DNA of 32,345 nucleotides. Origin: Planctomycetaceae bacterium. GTDB taxonomy: Bacteria; Planctomycetota; Phycisphaerae; SM23-33. The notes below the pieces were generated by a model. The model did no database searches and was not told the DNA's origin. It worked only from the letters and a program-made list of their open reading frames with translations. Below, one piece after another: positions 16,357-24,439 of this stretch; within the stretch, counting starts at the first letter, position 1, and each line of letters starts with the position of its first letter. A program made the position numbers and the translations under genes. The stretch lies in contig JAJFVE010000029.1 in assembly GCA_021371965.1 (NCBI GenBank), positions 1 through 32,345 on the forward strand, read 5' to 3'.

Positions 16357-17738
16357 TGGGCGTCGTCTTCTGCAGGCGGCAGGGTCTTGAGTTTCCGCAT
16401 AATCGCGATCAGCAACAGCAAACCCACGCCGATCAGCAGGCCCCAGAGCAGCGCCTTGTAGCGTTCCGACCACGGCGCGACGCGCTCCTTCTTGTGGTAC
16501 GTGGGATTGTCCACAAGCGGACCCAGGCGAGCCTCGGTCAGGCCTTCCTTGGCCAGATTGTCGGCATAGTGTTCCAAGTCGTACTTCGGCCAGGATGCCT
16601 GGAGGTTGCCCACGAGCATCTGGTACTTTTGACCGGCCTTGGCCTGGAAGAGCACGAAGCCCTTCGCCCGCTGGACGGTGGCGCCGGTGAAGGTCAGCGG
16701 GGCGTTGTCGCCGTTGGCGATCTCGATGCGAAGATAGCGATACGCCGACTCCGCCGGCGGGGGCGAGAGTTCGAGCGACTGATCGACGTCGCCGGCGGCC
16801 GTGAAGCGGTGGATCGTGCCCGATGCCACGAAGTTCCACTCCGAGGCGATGGTCTTGCGCCGGACGCCGCCGCCTTCGACCTGCTCGACGACCTCCTGGG
16901 TCTGCTGGTTGCGCCCGCGGATGGAGTATGCCCGCGCGAAGTTCTTGTCTTCGAACGCCATCGTGATGCGGGCGATGGGCAGGTTCCGCAGCCCGCAGTC
17001 CAGCAGGATGATCGTCTTCTTGTCCTTGTCATGGGCACTGTCGGGCGGCGCGTTCTCGTCTGTCGGGTTTACAGTCGTCTGCTTGATCAGTACAGCCGCA
17101 AGCTCCGGCTCGATGGTCTTGCCGTGACGCGCGGACACGTCGGTGATGTCGATCTTGCCATTCTCGCTCTGTCCGTTGAAGACGGTGATGCGAAGATAGC
17201 GGAAGTCGTTATCCGGCAGATCCACTCGCCGCTTGTCGAACAGGCCGGGGATGCGGAAGAGCCAGCCGCCCTGGCGGAGCACCTGCCAGCTTTCGCCGTC
17301 GGCGCCGGCCTCGATCTGAACGCGGCGGCGGAAGTTGTCGCCGGAGGTGTTGATGAAGATTTCGTTCTTGAGGATCTTCTTTCCGAAGTCGGCTGTGACC
17401 TGGCTGAGCCCGCGGCCGGGGTCGAATGTCGCGTTGAGCAGGCGGGCGTTCTCCAGCACCGATTCCTCGTGGCTGGCCAGGCGCCCCGATCGCACGAGGC
17501 ACGGCGCGAAGGCGCCGCTGCTGTCGAGCAGCCGCACGTCGGCCAAGTTCGACCGCGATGCGTCGAACACTTCACCCGGAAGGTCGATGCGCGCCAGCCC
17601 GCGATCGGCTGGGCCCTGCAACTCGACCGGGGCGGTCCTCTGCCAGGCGGACGTGTCGGCCGGCGCGGTTGCGGCGGGCTGGGCGAAAGCAGAGGCGGCC
17701 GCAACCAGAACCGTTGCCAGTATCGTGGTCTTGCTCAT
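16353..17738 (-). CDS. DUF3999-like exported membrane protein (461 aa)
   Basis: Function unknown. It has a signal peptide (MSKTTILATVLVAAASAFAQ), a long periplasmic part of beta-sandwich character containing repeated YLRI strands (DFRYLRITVFNG, then AYRYLRIEIANGD), and one C-terminal transmembrane helix (ALLWGLLIGVGLLLLIAIM) ending in a short basic cytoplasmic tail. This matches the DUF3999 family, whose genes are typically adjacent to DUF2339 genes (from memory). Here the start overlaps the stop of the DUF2339 gene by four bases (ATGA), a strong sign of coupled translation and a joint complex. The periplasmic part may bind a ligand or polymer. The pair may work in envelope assembly, but that is conjecture. 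Confidence 0.82.
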   Translation of the reverse strand: MSKTTILATVLVAAASAFAQPAATAPADTSAWQRTAPVELQGPADRGLARIDLPGEVFDASRSNLADVRLLDSSGAFAPCLVRSGRLASHEESVLENARLLNATFDPGRGLSQVTADFGKKILKNEIFINTSGDNFRRRVQIEAGADGESWQVLRQGGWLFRIPGLFDKRRVDLPDNDFRYLRITVFNGQSENGKIDITDVSARHGKTIEPELAAVLIKQTTVNPTDENAPPDSAHDKDKKTIILLDCGLRNLPIARITMAFEDKNFARAYSIRGRNQQTQEVVEQVEGGGVRRKTIASEWNFVASGTIHRFTAAGDVDQSLELSPPPAESAYRYLRIEIANGDNAPLTFTGATVQRAKGFVLFQAKAGQKYQMLVGNLQASWPKYDLEHYADNLAKEGLTEARLGPLVDNPTYHKKERVAPWSERYKALLWGLLIGVGLLLLIAIMRKLKTLPPAEDDAQ

Positions 17739-20050
17739 GGTGCAGGTTCCTCGAGTTTGGGCTGGCTTGGGGCCAGGCGTTTTTCGAGCTTGTGGTAGAG
17801 GTAGGCCGAGCCGATCAACAGCAGGCCCAGACCCATGAACGATAAGATGCGGTAGACGTCCTTGACGTGCATCATGTCGACGAAGACCAGTTTCAGTGCC
17901 GCCAGGGCGAACAGGCCCAAGGCTGCCAGCCGCACCGGCCGCAAACGCCTGGCGAAGCCCGCGTACAGCATCGTCAGGGCGAACAGCCCCCACACCAGCG
18001 TAATGGACATCTGCCCGGCGCGCTCGGCCTTGGCCGAATCGGCAATGCTGTTGAGGCAGTATGCCCACGCCTCGCCCGAAAGCAGGATCAGCAGCCCGGC
18101 CAGGGCAGCCCACAGTATCGCAGCCGCAAACGCTTTGCCCTCGCCACTGGCGCCAAGGGCGATCGTCCGCGCGAACAGCAGTGCCATCGCCACGACCGCC
18201 GCTGCGGCCAGCATCCGCACGTTGACCAGCAGCACGTGCTCGCCGAAACGCGGGAAGGAGTACGCGCCGAAGGTGCAGATCATCGCCACGGCCAGCGCCG
18301 CCAGGCCCACCGCGTAGACGGCCATGTTTCGCGTGCGGGCGCCGGTCAGCAGATAGACCGCCGCCCCGGCTGTCCAGAGGAAGATCGCCCCGAGCGTCGC
18401 ATAGTACTCGGCGTTGGCGGCAGCGCCCTCGCGCACGATGTACTGCCACAACTCCGAGTGCAGCAGCGAGAGGCCCAGGATGCCCGCCGCCAGGGCCACG
18501 ACCAGTTCGACCGCGCGGTCGGCGGCCGTGGCCTTGGCGCGGTAGAGCCGGCCCACCAGCGCGAAGACGCCCATCGCCAGCGGCACCATCGCGGCGCTGA
18601 TGAACTGCTTGTTCCAGAATATCACGAAGAGCCCGTCGTGGTCGGGCCAGTGCTCGCCCAGCAGGGTGACGATGCCCACCGCCAGCACCATCGCCGCCAG
18701 TACGCGCGCCGGCTGATAGCGGTACCGGTACGCCAGGAACAGCAGCACCGGCCCCTCGGCCACCCACGCCAGCATGATCCCGTTGGCCGAGAGGTGCAGC
18801 GGGACGGCCAGCGTCAGGAAGGTGACGGCCATGACGATGCTGGCCAGGAGCGAGCGGGTGTCGGTTTCGACGCGGCGGCGCAGCAGCGCGCCCACCGCCA
18901 GGTACGACGCGGCCATGCCCAGGGCGATGAAACCCAGCGTGTAGTTGTACTGCCCATAGAGCATCGTCCAGGCCATGATCATGTAGAACGTGGCGTTGAC
19001 GATGGCCATGAGGAACCGCTCGACGCCCACGGCCGTGCGCGTCGCCAGGTTGTACGCGAAGGGCTCGATCAGGAAGACGAGGTAGAAGATCGTCAGCCAG
19101 ATCATCGCCGGCGCGAGTTGGGGCAGGTCGTAATGCTGGCCGTACCAGCCGGCGTAGAGAACGATCGTGCCGACCAGTGCCAGCGCGTCCAGGGCCCGGA
19201 AGTTTCGCCACAGCGCCACGGCCAGCACGCCCAGGTCGAGGATCAGCAGGTAGGTGAACAGAGCCTCGCGGCGATTCTCGCCCGTCGAGACCAGCACCGG
19301 TGTGAGCAGCCCGCCCAGCAGCGCCAGAAACGCCAGAGTCAGTGCGTTGTATCGCACGGCCAGCGCCACGCCGATGGCCGTCACGACAACCATGAACGCA
19401 AACGCCACGGCGTTGTCCATCACCTTGGGCTCGTACACCGAACAGGCGCTGTAGAACGTGGCGTACAGCACGCCCAGGCCCAGGCCGATGATTCCCTGGC
19501 CGAGGATGCGCCATTTCTTCTCCAGGCAGAAGATGCCCGCCGCAATGGCGACCATGCCGCCCAGGGCACAGAGGAAGACCTGCGCGGTCGGGCCGATCCA
19601 GTCGTTGTCGAAGGCGTACTTGAGGAAGAAGACCGCCCCCAGCAGCAGCACGACCGCGCCGGCCCAGGTCATCCACTTCTTGCCGATCTGCGACTCCATG
19701 CTCTCGCCCGCCGGCGCTGGCGGGACCGTCGGCTCCGCCCAGACGCGCTGCGGCGCCGGGGCACGCTCAAGTTCAGGGATCGGCGGCGGTGCTTGCGGGG
19801 CCGCAGGCGCCGGCGCCAGAGTGACTGGCGTGGGCGCGGCGGCGGGCGCCGACGCCGGACGCGCCGGTGCGGCCGGCATGGCGCCGGAAGCGATGCGCCG
19901 CTCGATGTTGGCCAACCGTCCCAGCGCCTCGCTGAGGCTTCGCCGCATGCGGCTGAGTTTTACCAGAGCCACGATCGCCAGAATGGCGCCCGTCAGACCC
20001 ACCGGCAGCAGGATGACCAGCAGAACCAGAGCGAAGATAACTTCTTCCAC
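17735..20050 (-). CDS. DUF2339 polytopic membrane protein (771 aa)
   Basis: A very hydrophobic protein with one N-terminal helix, a Pro/Ala-rich linker (about 55-115) and then some twenty transmembrane helices, beginning with IGKKWMTWAGAVVLLLGAVF, the usual opening of the DUF2339 domain. No function is established. I place the start at the GTG at 20048-20050, because GGGGAG sits seven bases upstream (20058-20063); a TTG five codons earlier has no ribosome site. It is translated just before the DUF3999 partner, with four-base overlap. A joint envelope role is likely. No catalytic motif was seen. Confidence 0.85.
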   Translation of the reverse strand: MEEVIFALVLLVILLPVGLTGAILAIVALVKLSRMRRSLSEALGRLANIERRIASGAMPAAPARPASAPAAAPTPVTLAPAPAAPQAPPPIPELERAPAPQRVWAEPTVPPAPAGESMESQIGKKWMTWAGAVVLLLGAVFFLKYAFDNDWIGPTAQVFLCALGGMVAIAAGIFCLEKKWRILGQGIIGLGLGVLYATFYSACSVYEPKVMDNAVAFAFMVVVTAIGVALAVRYNALTLAFLALLGGLLTPVLVSTGENRREALFTYLLILDLGVLAVALWRNFRALDALALVGTIVLYAGWYGQHYDLPQLAPAMIWLTIFYLVFLIEPFAYNLATRTAVGVERFLMAIVNATFYMIMAWTMLYGQYNYTLGFIALGMAASYLAVGALLRRRVETDTRSLLASIVMAVTFLTLAVPLHLSANGIMLAWVAEGPVLLFLAYRYRYQPARVLAAMVLAVGIVTLLGEHWPDHDGLFVIFWNKQFISAAMVPLAMGVFALVGRLYRAKATAADRAVELVVALAAGILGLSLLHSELWQYIVREGAAANAEYYATLGAIFLWTAGAAVYLLTGARTRNMAVYAVGLAALAVAMICTFGAYSFPRFGEHVLLVNVRMLAAAAVVAMALLFARTIALGASGEGKAFAAAILWAALAGLLILLSGEAWAYCLNSIADSAKAERAGQMSITLVWGLFALTMLYAGFARRLRPVRLAALGLFALAALKLVFVDMMHVKDVYRILSFMGLGLLLIGSAYLYHKLEKRLAPSQPKLEEPAP

Positions 20051-20057
20051 TTTGTAT

Positions 20058-20063
20058 CTCCCC
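20058..20063 (-). promoter_or_regulatory. Shine-Dalgarno GGGGAG fixing the DUF2339 GTG start
   Basis: GGGGAG on the minus strand lies seven bases before the GTG at 20050, favouring that codon over the TTG at 20065, which has no upstream site. Confidence 0.75.
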
Positions 20064-20089
20064 AACAGCAGGCGTTGACAAGACTATAA

Positions 20090-20217
20090 CAACAGTAACC
20101 GGTAGCCGGTAGCCCAAAACGGTAGCCGGTGGCCAGTAGCCAGTGGACAGTATTCAAGAGCGATGCAAGCTTGCCGTTATTGTTGTCACCGGCTACTGGC
20201 TACGGGCTACCGGCTAC
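20090..20217. repeat. GTAGCC-type inverted-repeat element, copy 1
   Basis: The left arm holds GTAGCCGGTAGCCC and CGGTAGCCGGTGG (20102-20133). The right arm (20188-20217) reads CCGGCTACTGGCTACGGGCT onward, nearly its reverse complement. The arms flank a loop of about 55 bases. Outside, ACAACAGTAACCGG (left) partly mirrors CCGTTATTGTTGTC (right). Non-coding, between the DUF2339 promoter side and the isomerase-like gene. Confidence 0.8.
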
Positions 20218-20265
20218 TTTTTGCATGGCAAAAGAATCCAAGGGAGGATATCGTCCAACCCGCCC

Positions 20266-20272
20266 AAAGGAG
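20266..20272 (+). promoter_or_regulatory. Shine-Dalgarno AAAGGAG fixing the isomerase-like GTG start
   Basis: AAAGGAG lies eight bases before the GTG at 20281. The longer frame opening at 20143 runs through the inverted-repeat element and is not used. Confidence 0.8.
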
Positions 20273-20280
20273 CGTTCAAC

Positions 20281-21774
20281 GTGGCAGCCAAAAAGAAGAC
20301 CAAGGCAATCGAATCGTTTGAAGTCACCGGCGGCGCCGCCAGCGGCGACCTGCTCACCCAGCGCCGCGGCGACAAACCCCTCGTCGTCGGCGTGTTGGCG
20401 TGCGCGTACTTCGAATACTGGCGCATGTACGCCAACCTGCATGACGAGGTCGCCTCGGACATGCAGACCGTCGCCGACCGCATCGGCCGCCGGCACGAGG
20501 TGGTGTACCCCGGTCTGGTCGACACGCTCGACGCCGCCGACGCGGCTGGGCGCATGTTCAAGGACAAGCAGATCGACGCCCTGGTCATCACCGAGGGCAC
20601 GTACTGCACCGACTACATCGTGCACCAGGCGCTGCTGCACCTGCCTGCCGACATGCCCATCTGCATCTTCGCCTGCCAGGCGCACCCCAAGCTGAACTTC
20701 GAAACCGGCTACGACCAGGCGCTGCGCAACAGCGGGCCGATGGGGCTGGTGCAGCTCACGGCCGGCTTTCGCAAGATGGACCGCTACGCCAACTACGAGG
20801 TGGTCGTCGGCTCCGTCGACGACGAAGAAGCCTACGCCGAGATCGACCGCTTTGTGGCCGTCCGCACGACGATCAGCAACCTGCGCCACTGGAACATCGG
20901 CCTCATCGGACACGTGTTTCGCGGGATGTACGACTTCCAGTACGACAAGACGGCCGTGGCGGGCAAACTTGGGCCCAACGTCATCGATATTGACATCCGC
21001 CACCTGGCGGCGATTTTCGACGAGACCTCGCTCGACGACCCGCGCGTGCGCAAACTCTCTGCCAAGGTACACGCCAGCTACAAGGTCGTCACGCTGACCG
21101 ACGACGAGATCCGCCGCTCGGCGCGGCTGGCCGTGGCCCTGCGCGAACTGGTGGGGCGGTACAAGCTCGACGGGCTGGCACTGCTGGGCCAGCACCATAT
21201 CGAGGCCCGCGCCAACGCCACGTGCTACCTCGGCCTGGCCGAGATGCTCGAGGCCGACCAGGCGCTGGCCGTCACCGAGGGCGACGTGCTGGGTCTGATC
21301 ATGACCAAGGTGCTCAAGGACTTCACCGGCCGCACGCCGTTCTTCGGCGAATGGGAGGAAGTCGATACGTCTCTCAACGCCGTGATGCTGCTGGGCCACG
21401 GGTTCATCGACCCGCGCGAGGCCCGGGCGGACATGCCCGTGCAGGTCCAGCCGGCGTGCGAGAACTGGGGCTTCGAGGGCAACAGCCTGGGCTTCCAGGC
21501 TACCTACGCCGCCGGGCCGGTGACGCTGACGCACGTGATCCAGGACGCCAAAGGCTGGCGGCTGCTGGTCAGCGAGGGCGAGATCCTCGACACGCCGCCG
21601 CTGAAGATTTCCGAGACGAGCATGATCGTCCGAGTCGATCGCCCCGTAAAGCACTACTTCCGCGACCTGCTGAAGATGGGTTTCGCCCACCACGCGATAG
21701 CCGCCCCCGGCCGAGCAGGCGCCCAACTCGAAGCCTTCGCCGAGCAGCTGGGCATCGAGGTCTGCCGACTGTGA
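20281..21774 (+). CDS. L-fucose/L-arabinose-isomerase-like protein (497 aa)
   Basis: Predicted cytoplasmic sugar isomerase-fold protein. It shows the fold's hallmarks: an N-terminal Rossmann-like domain (PLVVGVLACAYFEYW), a HWNIGLIGHVFRGMYDF stretch typical of the fucose/arabinose isomerase group, and a C-terminal domain with candidate metal-binding Glu/His around DGLALLGQHHIE and EGDVLGLIMTKVL. Length (about 470-590 in the family) fits. The start is GTG at 20281 with AAAGGAG eight bases upstream. Substrate is unknown; fucose, arabinose, rhamnose and others are all possible, and many members of this group are uncharacterised. It is followed by a URO-D-like gene and then an AraC regulator, with GTAGCC elements between them, suggesting a sugar-use neighbourhood. 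Confidence is high for the family and low for the substrate. Confidence 0.85.
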   Translation: MAAKKKTKAIESFEVTGGAASGDLLTQRRGDKPLVVGVLACAYFEYWRMYANLHDEVASDMQTVADRIGRRHEVVYPGLVDTLDAADAAGRMFKDKQIDALVITEGTYCTDYIVHQALLHLPADMPICIFACQAHPKLNFETGYDQALRNSGPMGLVQLTAGFRKMDRYANYEVVVGSVDDEEAYAEIDRFVAVRTTISNLRHWNIGLIGHVFRGMYDFQYDKTAVAGKLGPNVIDIDIRHLAAIFDETSLDDPRVRKLSAKVHASYKVVTLTDDEIRRSARLAVALRELVGRYKLDGLALLGQHHIEARANATCYLGLAEMLEADQALAVTEGDVLGLIMTKVLKDFTGRTPFFGEWEEVDTSLNAVMLLGHGFIDPREARADMPVQVQPACENWGFEGNSLGFQATYAAGPVTLTHVIQDAKGWRLLVSEGEILDTPPLKISETSMIVRVDRPVKHYFRDLLKMGFAHHAIAAPGRAGAQLEAFAEQLGIEVCRL

Positions 21775-21780
21775 CAAAGC

Positions 21781-21935
21781 AGTAGCCAGTAGCCGGTAGC
21801 CGGTGGCCGGGAAGACAGCGGTGCCATTGCACCCTGTTGGGCATCGTATGGCGGGACCTTCGAACTTGCCTTAGAATCAAACGTGCGGCACGGCTATCGA
21901 CTACTGGCTACCGGCTACCGATTACGGGCTACTAC
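21781..21935. repeat. GTAGCC-type inverted-repeat element, copy 2
   Basis: Left arm AGTAGCCAGTAGCCGGTAGC (21781 on, to 21810), right arm CTACTGGCTACCGGCTACCG (21901 on, to 21935) with about 80 bases between. It fills the gap between the isomerase stop and the URO-D-like start. The right arm ends three bases before that ATG. Confidence 0.82.
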
Positions 21936-21938
21936 ATT

Positions 21939-23060
21939 ATGAACGACTTGGAACGTTTTCACGCGTGCATGGACTATCAGCCTGCCGACCGGCGGCCGAA
22001 TTGGGAACTCGGCGTTTGGCCGCAGGCGGTTGCGCGGTGGCAGACCGAGGCGCCCGAGGCCGTCAAAGACTTTCGGTGGAACTGGTTTGTCGAGGAACCG
22101 GCGATAGGGCTGGACCGGCGCGAGTTTATTGGCGTGCATTACGGGTTCATGCCCGGTTACCAGTACGAGGTGCTTGAGGAGACCGAGCAGTACATCGTCG
22201 CGCGGAACTGGAACGGGATCGTCACCAAGGCCCTCAAGGAAGGCTCCATCGGCGGGGCGCGGATGTGCATGGACGAGTACATCGGGTTTCCCGTCCGCAC
22301 GCCGGAGGATTGGCCCGATGTAAGGCGGCGACTCGTGGCGGCCGTCAGCGACCGCTACCCCAAAAACCTCGACGAGCAGATCGCCGCGTGGAAGACCCGC
22401 ACCTGCCCGCTGATCCTGGGCGGCAACTGTGCGGCCAACGGGTTCTACTGGCGGGCTCGCGAGTGGATGGGCACCGAGGGGCTGTCTTTCGCGTGGTACG
22501 ATTACCCCAAGATGATGCACGAAATGATGGAGTTCTACGCCGACTTCATCATCGAGACCAGCCGGCCGGTGCTGGAAAAGATTTCGGTCGACTACTTCAC
22601 GCTCAACGAGGACCTGTCGATGAAGTCTGGGCCGCTGCTGGGGCCCGACACGTTCCGCACGTTCATCTTTCCGCACCTCAAGCGGATGGTCGAGTTCTTC
22701 AAGAGTCACGGCGTGAAGTACTTCGCCATCGACACCGACGGCGACCCGACAGTGCTGATACCCCTGTTCATGGACGCCGGCGTGGACTGCGTCTGGCCCA
22801 TCGAGCGGGCCAGCGGCGTCTCGCCCCAGGCCTGGCGCAAGAAGTTCGGCAAGAGCCTGCGCCTCTGGGGCGGCGTCGACAAGCGCGTGCTGGCCACCAC
22901 CAAGCCGGCGATCAAAAAGCACCTGCAGGAGATGGCCCCGCTGATCGAAGAGGGCGGGTTCATCCCCAGCGTCGACCACACCGTTCCCCCGGACGTGTCG
23001 TGGGAGAACCTCATGTACTACTTTGAAGCCAAGCGAGACCTGCTGGCAGGAAGACACTAG
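21939..23060 (+). CDS. Uroporphyrinogen-decarboxylase-like protein (373 aa)
   Basis: A (beta/alpha)8 member of the URO-D superfamily, which also holds cobalamin-dependent methyltransferases; the reaction cannot be assigned. Features are the N-terminal MNDLERFHACMDYQPADRRP (the usual opening of the family's planctomycete members), a central DYFTLNEDLSMKSGPLLGPD with LGPDTFRTFIFPHLKR, DTDGDPTVLIPLFMDAGVD, and the C-terminal LWGGVDKRVL. Such paralogues are abundant in Planctomycetota and are not heme-synthesis enzymes as a rule. The ATG at 21939 has no Shine-Dalgarno because the GTAGCC element ends directly before it, so it may be translated as a leaderless or coupled message. Other starts upstream are inside the element. 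Its neighbours suggest a carbohydrate or one-carbon role. Confidence 0.85.
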   Translation: MNDLERFHACMDYQPADRRPNWELGVWPQAVARWQTEAPEAVKDFRWNWFVEEPAIGLDRREFIGVHYGFMPGYQYEVLEETEQYIVARNWNGIVTKALKEGSIGGARMCMDEYIGFPVRTPEDWPDVRRRLVAAVSDRYPKNLDEQIAAWKTRTCPLILGGNCAANGFYWRAREWMGTEGLSFAWYDYPKMMHEMMEFYADFIIETSRPVLEKISVDYFTLNEDLSMKSGPLLGPDTFRTFIFPHLKRMVEFFKSHGVKYFAIDTDGDPTVLIPLFMDAGVDCVWPIERASGVSPQAWRKKFGKSLRLWGGVDKRVLATTKPAIKKHLQEMAPLIEEGGFIPSVDHTVPPDVSWENLMYYFEAKRDLLAGRH

Positions 23061-23071
23061 CCAGTAGCCGA
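23058..23071. repeat. GTAGCC-type fragment overlapping the URO-D-like stop
   Basis: TAGCCAGTAGCCG starts inside the TAG stop codon of the preceding gene; only one arm remains. The rest of 23072-23349 (about 280 bases) has no gene or repeat that I can support. Confidence 0.6.
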
Positions 23072-23349
23072 CGCTGTACGATGATTTGGCCTTGGTAGGC
23101 GCTCAAGTATGCTCGCTGGGCGGAGGCGCTGCTATCGAACCAGTTCAGGCCGCTCGGCCATGTCGTGCCGGCGTTGGCCACTTTCCATATCCCAAATGAA
23201 CATTAGCCCTGCAGCGGAGTCCAGCCGGAACCATCCATCGGAGACGTAGAATTGCAGTGGAAATAGTCGCTTTGCCAAGTCCATCCCGTTATATTCTTCC
23301 ATGCTTGATCTCGAATATCGTCGGTGTCTTTGTCATTAGGCGAGTTTCC

Positions 23350-24240
23350 ATGACGTCAGCCACTGATCATCCCCAAAGCAGTCCGCAACCGCACGACGGC
23401 CATCTCAGTGCGGCCGGATCGAACGATCGCTTTGTCACCCACAGCGAGCTGCCGCAACTGGACAAAAGGCATATCGCCATGGTCGGCATGTCCACATGGA
23501 CGGCGCAGTCGTACTCGTTCTCGCGCTGCCATGAATTGTCGCAACTGGTGGCCGTCATCAGCGGGCGGTGCGAGTTCTGGGTCAACGGGCAATGGCGCCG
23601 GGCGGGGGCGGGGGACCTGTTCTTGTGCCCGGCCCGCGGTGTCGGCGGGGTGCGGGTGCGGCAGAGGAAGATGCGGTTCGTGGCCGTCCTGTATTCGCAG
23701 GCTGCGGTCGAGTCTTTGATAGCGGCCGAGCCGGTCCTGGCCGAGGCCGATGTGTGGGGGCTGGAGCATGCGGCAGGGGGGCTGCTGCGCGAGTGGGCTG
23801 CCGCGGCGCCGGCCAACGTGCTCGAATGCCTCATCGACCTGGTGGACGTCCAGGCGGTGCGGCTGATGGGACAGGAGCCCGCCCCCGGACGCCTGGCCGA
23901 CTTGTGGGAGACGGTCGAGCAGGATATCGGCTCTGCCTGGGCGCTGGAACGCATGGCCGGCCTGATGGGCCTGTCCGAGCAGCACCTCTCGCGGCTGTGC
24001 CACAGCGAGCACAACGACAGCCCCGTGGCGCACCTGGCCAAGCTGCGGATGCGCCGGGCTGCCCAACTGCTGCAAACGACGGAAACGTCCATCGCCGCCC
24101 TGTCGGCCTTGGTGGGCTACCAGTCGCAGTTCGCCTTCAGCAATGCTTTCAAGCGGCATTTCAAAATCTCGCCGCTGGCCTACCGCAAGGCACACCGGCA
24201 GGGGGAGGCCGAACCGCCCGCACCGGCCAATCCCGCCTGA
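23350..24240 (+). CDS. AraC-family transcriptional regulator (296 aa)
   Basis: Predicted cytoplasmic DNA-binding activator/repressor. An N-terminal cupin-like sensing domain (about 45-130; HELSQLVAVISGRCEFWVNG, GDLFLCPARGVGG) is followed by a linker and a C-terminal double HTH (about 185-283), with LERMAGLMGLSEQHLSRLC as the first helix pair and LSALVGYQSQFAFSNAFKRH as the second, ending with FKISPLAYRK. The ATG at 23350 was chosen because the frame upstream lacks family similarity; AGGCGAG lies about five bases before it, though not ideally spaced. It probably regulates the preceding isomerase and URO-D-like genes or itself; the ligand is unknown. Confidence 0.88.
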   Translation: MTSATDHPQSSPQPHDGHLSAAGSNDRFVTHSELPQLDKRHIAMVGMSTWTAQSYSFSRCHELSQLVAVISGRCEFWVNGQWRRAGAGDLFLCPARGVGGVRVRQRKMRFVAVLYSQAAVESLIAAEPVLAEADVWGLEHAAGGLLREWAAAAPANVLECLIDLVDVQAVRLMGQEPAPGRLADLWETVEQDIGSAWALERMAGLMGLSEQHLSRLCHSEHNDSPVAHLAKLRMRRAAQLLQTTETSIAALSALVGYQSQFAFSNAFKRHFKISPLAYRKAHRQGEAEPPAPANPA

Positions 24241-24248
24241 CAAGAAGA

Positions 24249-24287
24249 GGAGCTATCAGCTCCGCGGGCAATGGGCATAGTTCCCAT
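24249..24287 (+). terminator. Hairpins after the araC-type gene, possible terminator
   Basis: GGAGCT-atc-AGCTCC (24249-24263) starts nine bases after the stop, followed by ATGGG/CCCAT (24271-24275 and 24283-24287). A T-run (TTTTTTT, from 24310) is too far for a classical intrinsic terminator. Confidence 0.45.
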
Positions 24288-24352
24288 GCGTCCTATTGGT
24301 CCCGTAAGTTTTTTTGGATTTCTCTTGAATTGTTGCCGATCTATGGCAAAGT

Positions 24353-24369
24353 ACTTTGTAATACAAAGT
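24353..24369. promoter_or_regulatory. Perfect operator-like dyad ACTTTGTA-A-TACAAAGT
   Basis: A 17-base perfect inverted repeat (8-bp arms, one-base spacer) lies about 70 bases upstream of the membrane-protein gene at 24440. The downstream winged-helix protein at 25215 is the natural candidate to bind it; this pairing is an inference. No second copy was found before 25215 or 25672. Confidence 0.65.
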
Positions 24370-24407
24370 TAATCGGCCGCAGACGCCAACCAGCAAGCTG
24401 CGGCCAC

Positions 24408-24428
24408 GGGCTACAGGCTACGGCTACT
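24408..24428. repeat. GTAGCC-type fragment with the next gene's Shine-Dalgarno
   Basis: GGGCTACAGGCTACGGCTAC (24408 on) is one arm of the GTAGCC family, in right-arm orientation. The GGAG just after it, seven bases before the ATG at 24440, serves as ribosome-binding site. Confidence 0.6.
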
Positions 24429-24439
24429 GGAGAACGACG

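Noticed and set aside
16353..19676. 1107-codon minus frame that seems to fuse a long Arg/Gly-rich region to DUF3999
   Set aside because: The N-terminal part is an out-of-frame reading of the DUF2339 gene; the real DUF3999 start is at 17738 with a signal peptide and ATGA overlap.
17867..20089. 740-codon plus frame opposite DUF2339
   Set aside because: His/Gln/Arg-rich antisense shadow of a polytopic membrane protein.
20143..20280. N-terminal extension of the isomerase-like protein from an upstream ATG
   Set aside because: It would translate the GTAGCC repeat element; the GTG at 20281 has a strong Shine-Dalgarno and begins the family similarity.
20200..21777. 525-codon minus frame opposite the isomerase-like gene
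   Set aside because: Antisense shadow; the plus-strand gene has family motifs and a ribosome site.
20090..21935. Possible CRISPR array from repeated GTAGCC units
   Set aside because: Units are 7-14 bases, irregular, with no constant spacer length, and face their complement; no cas genes.
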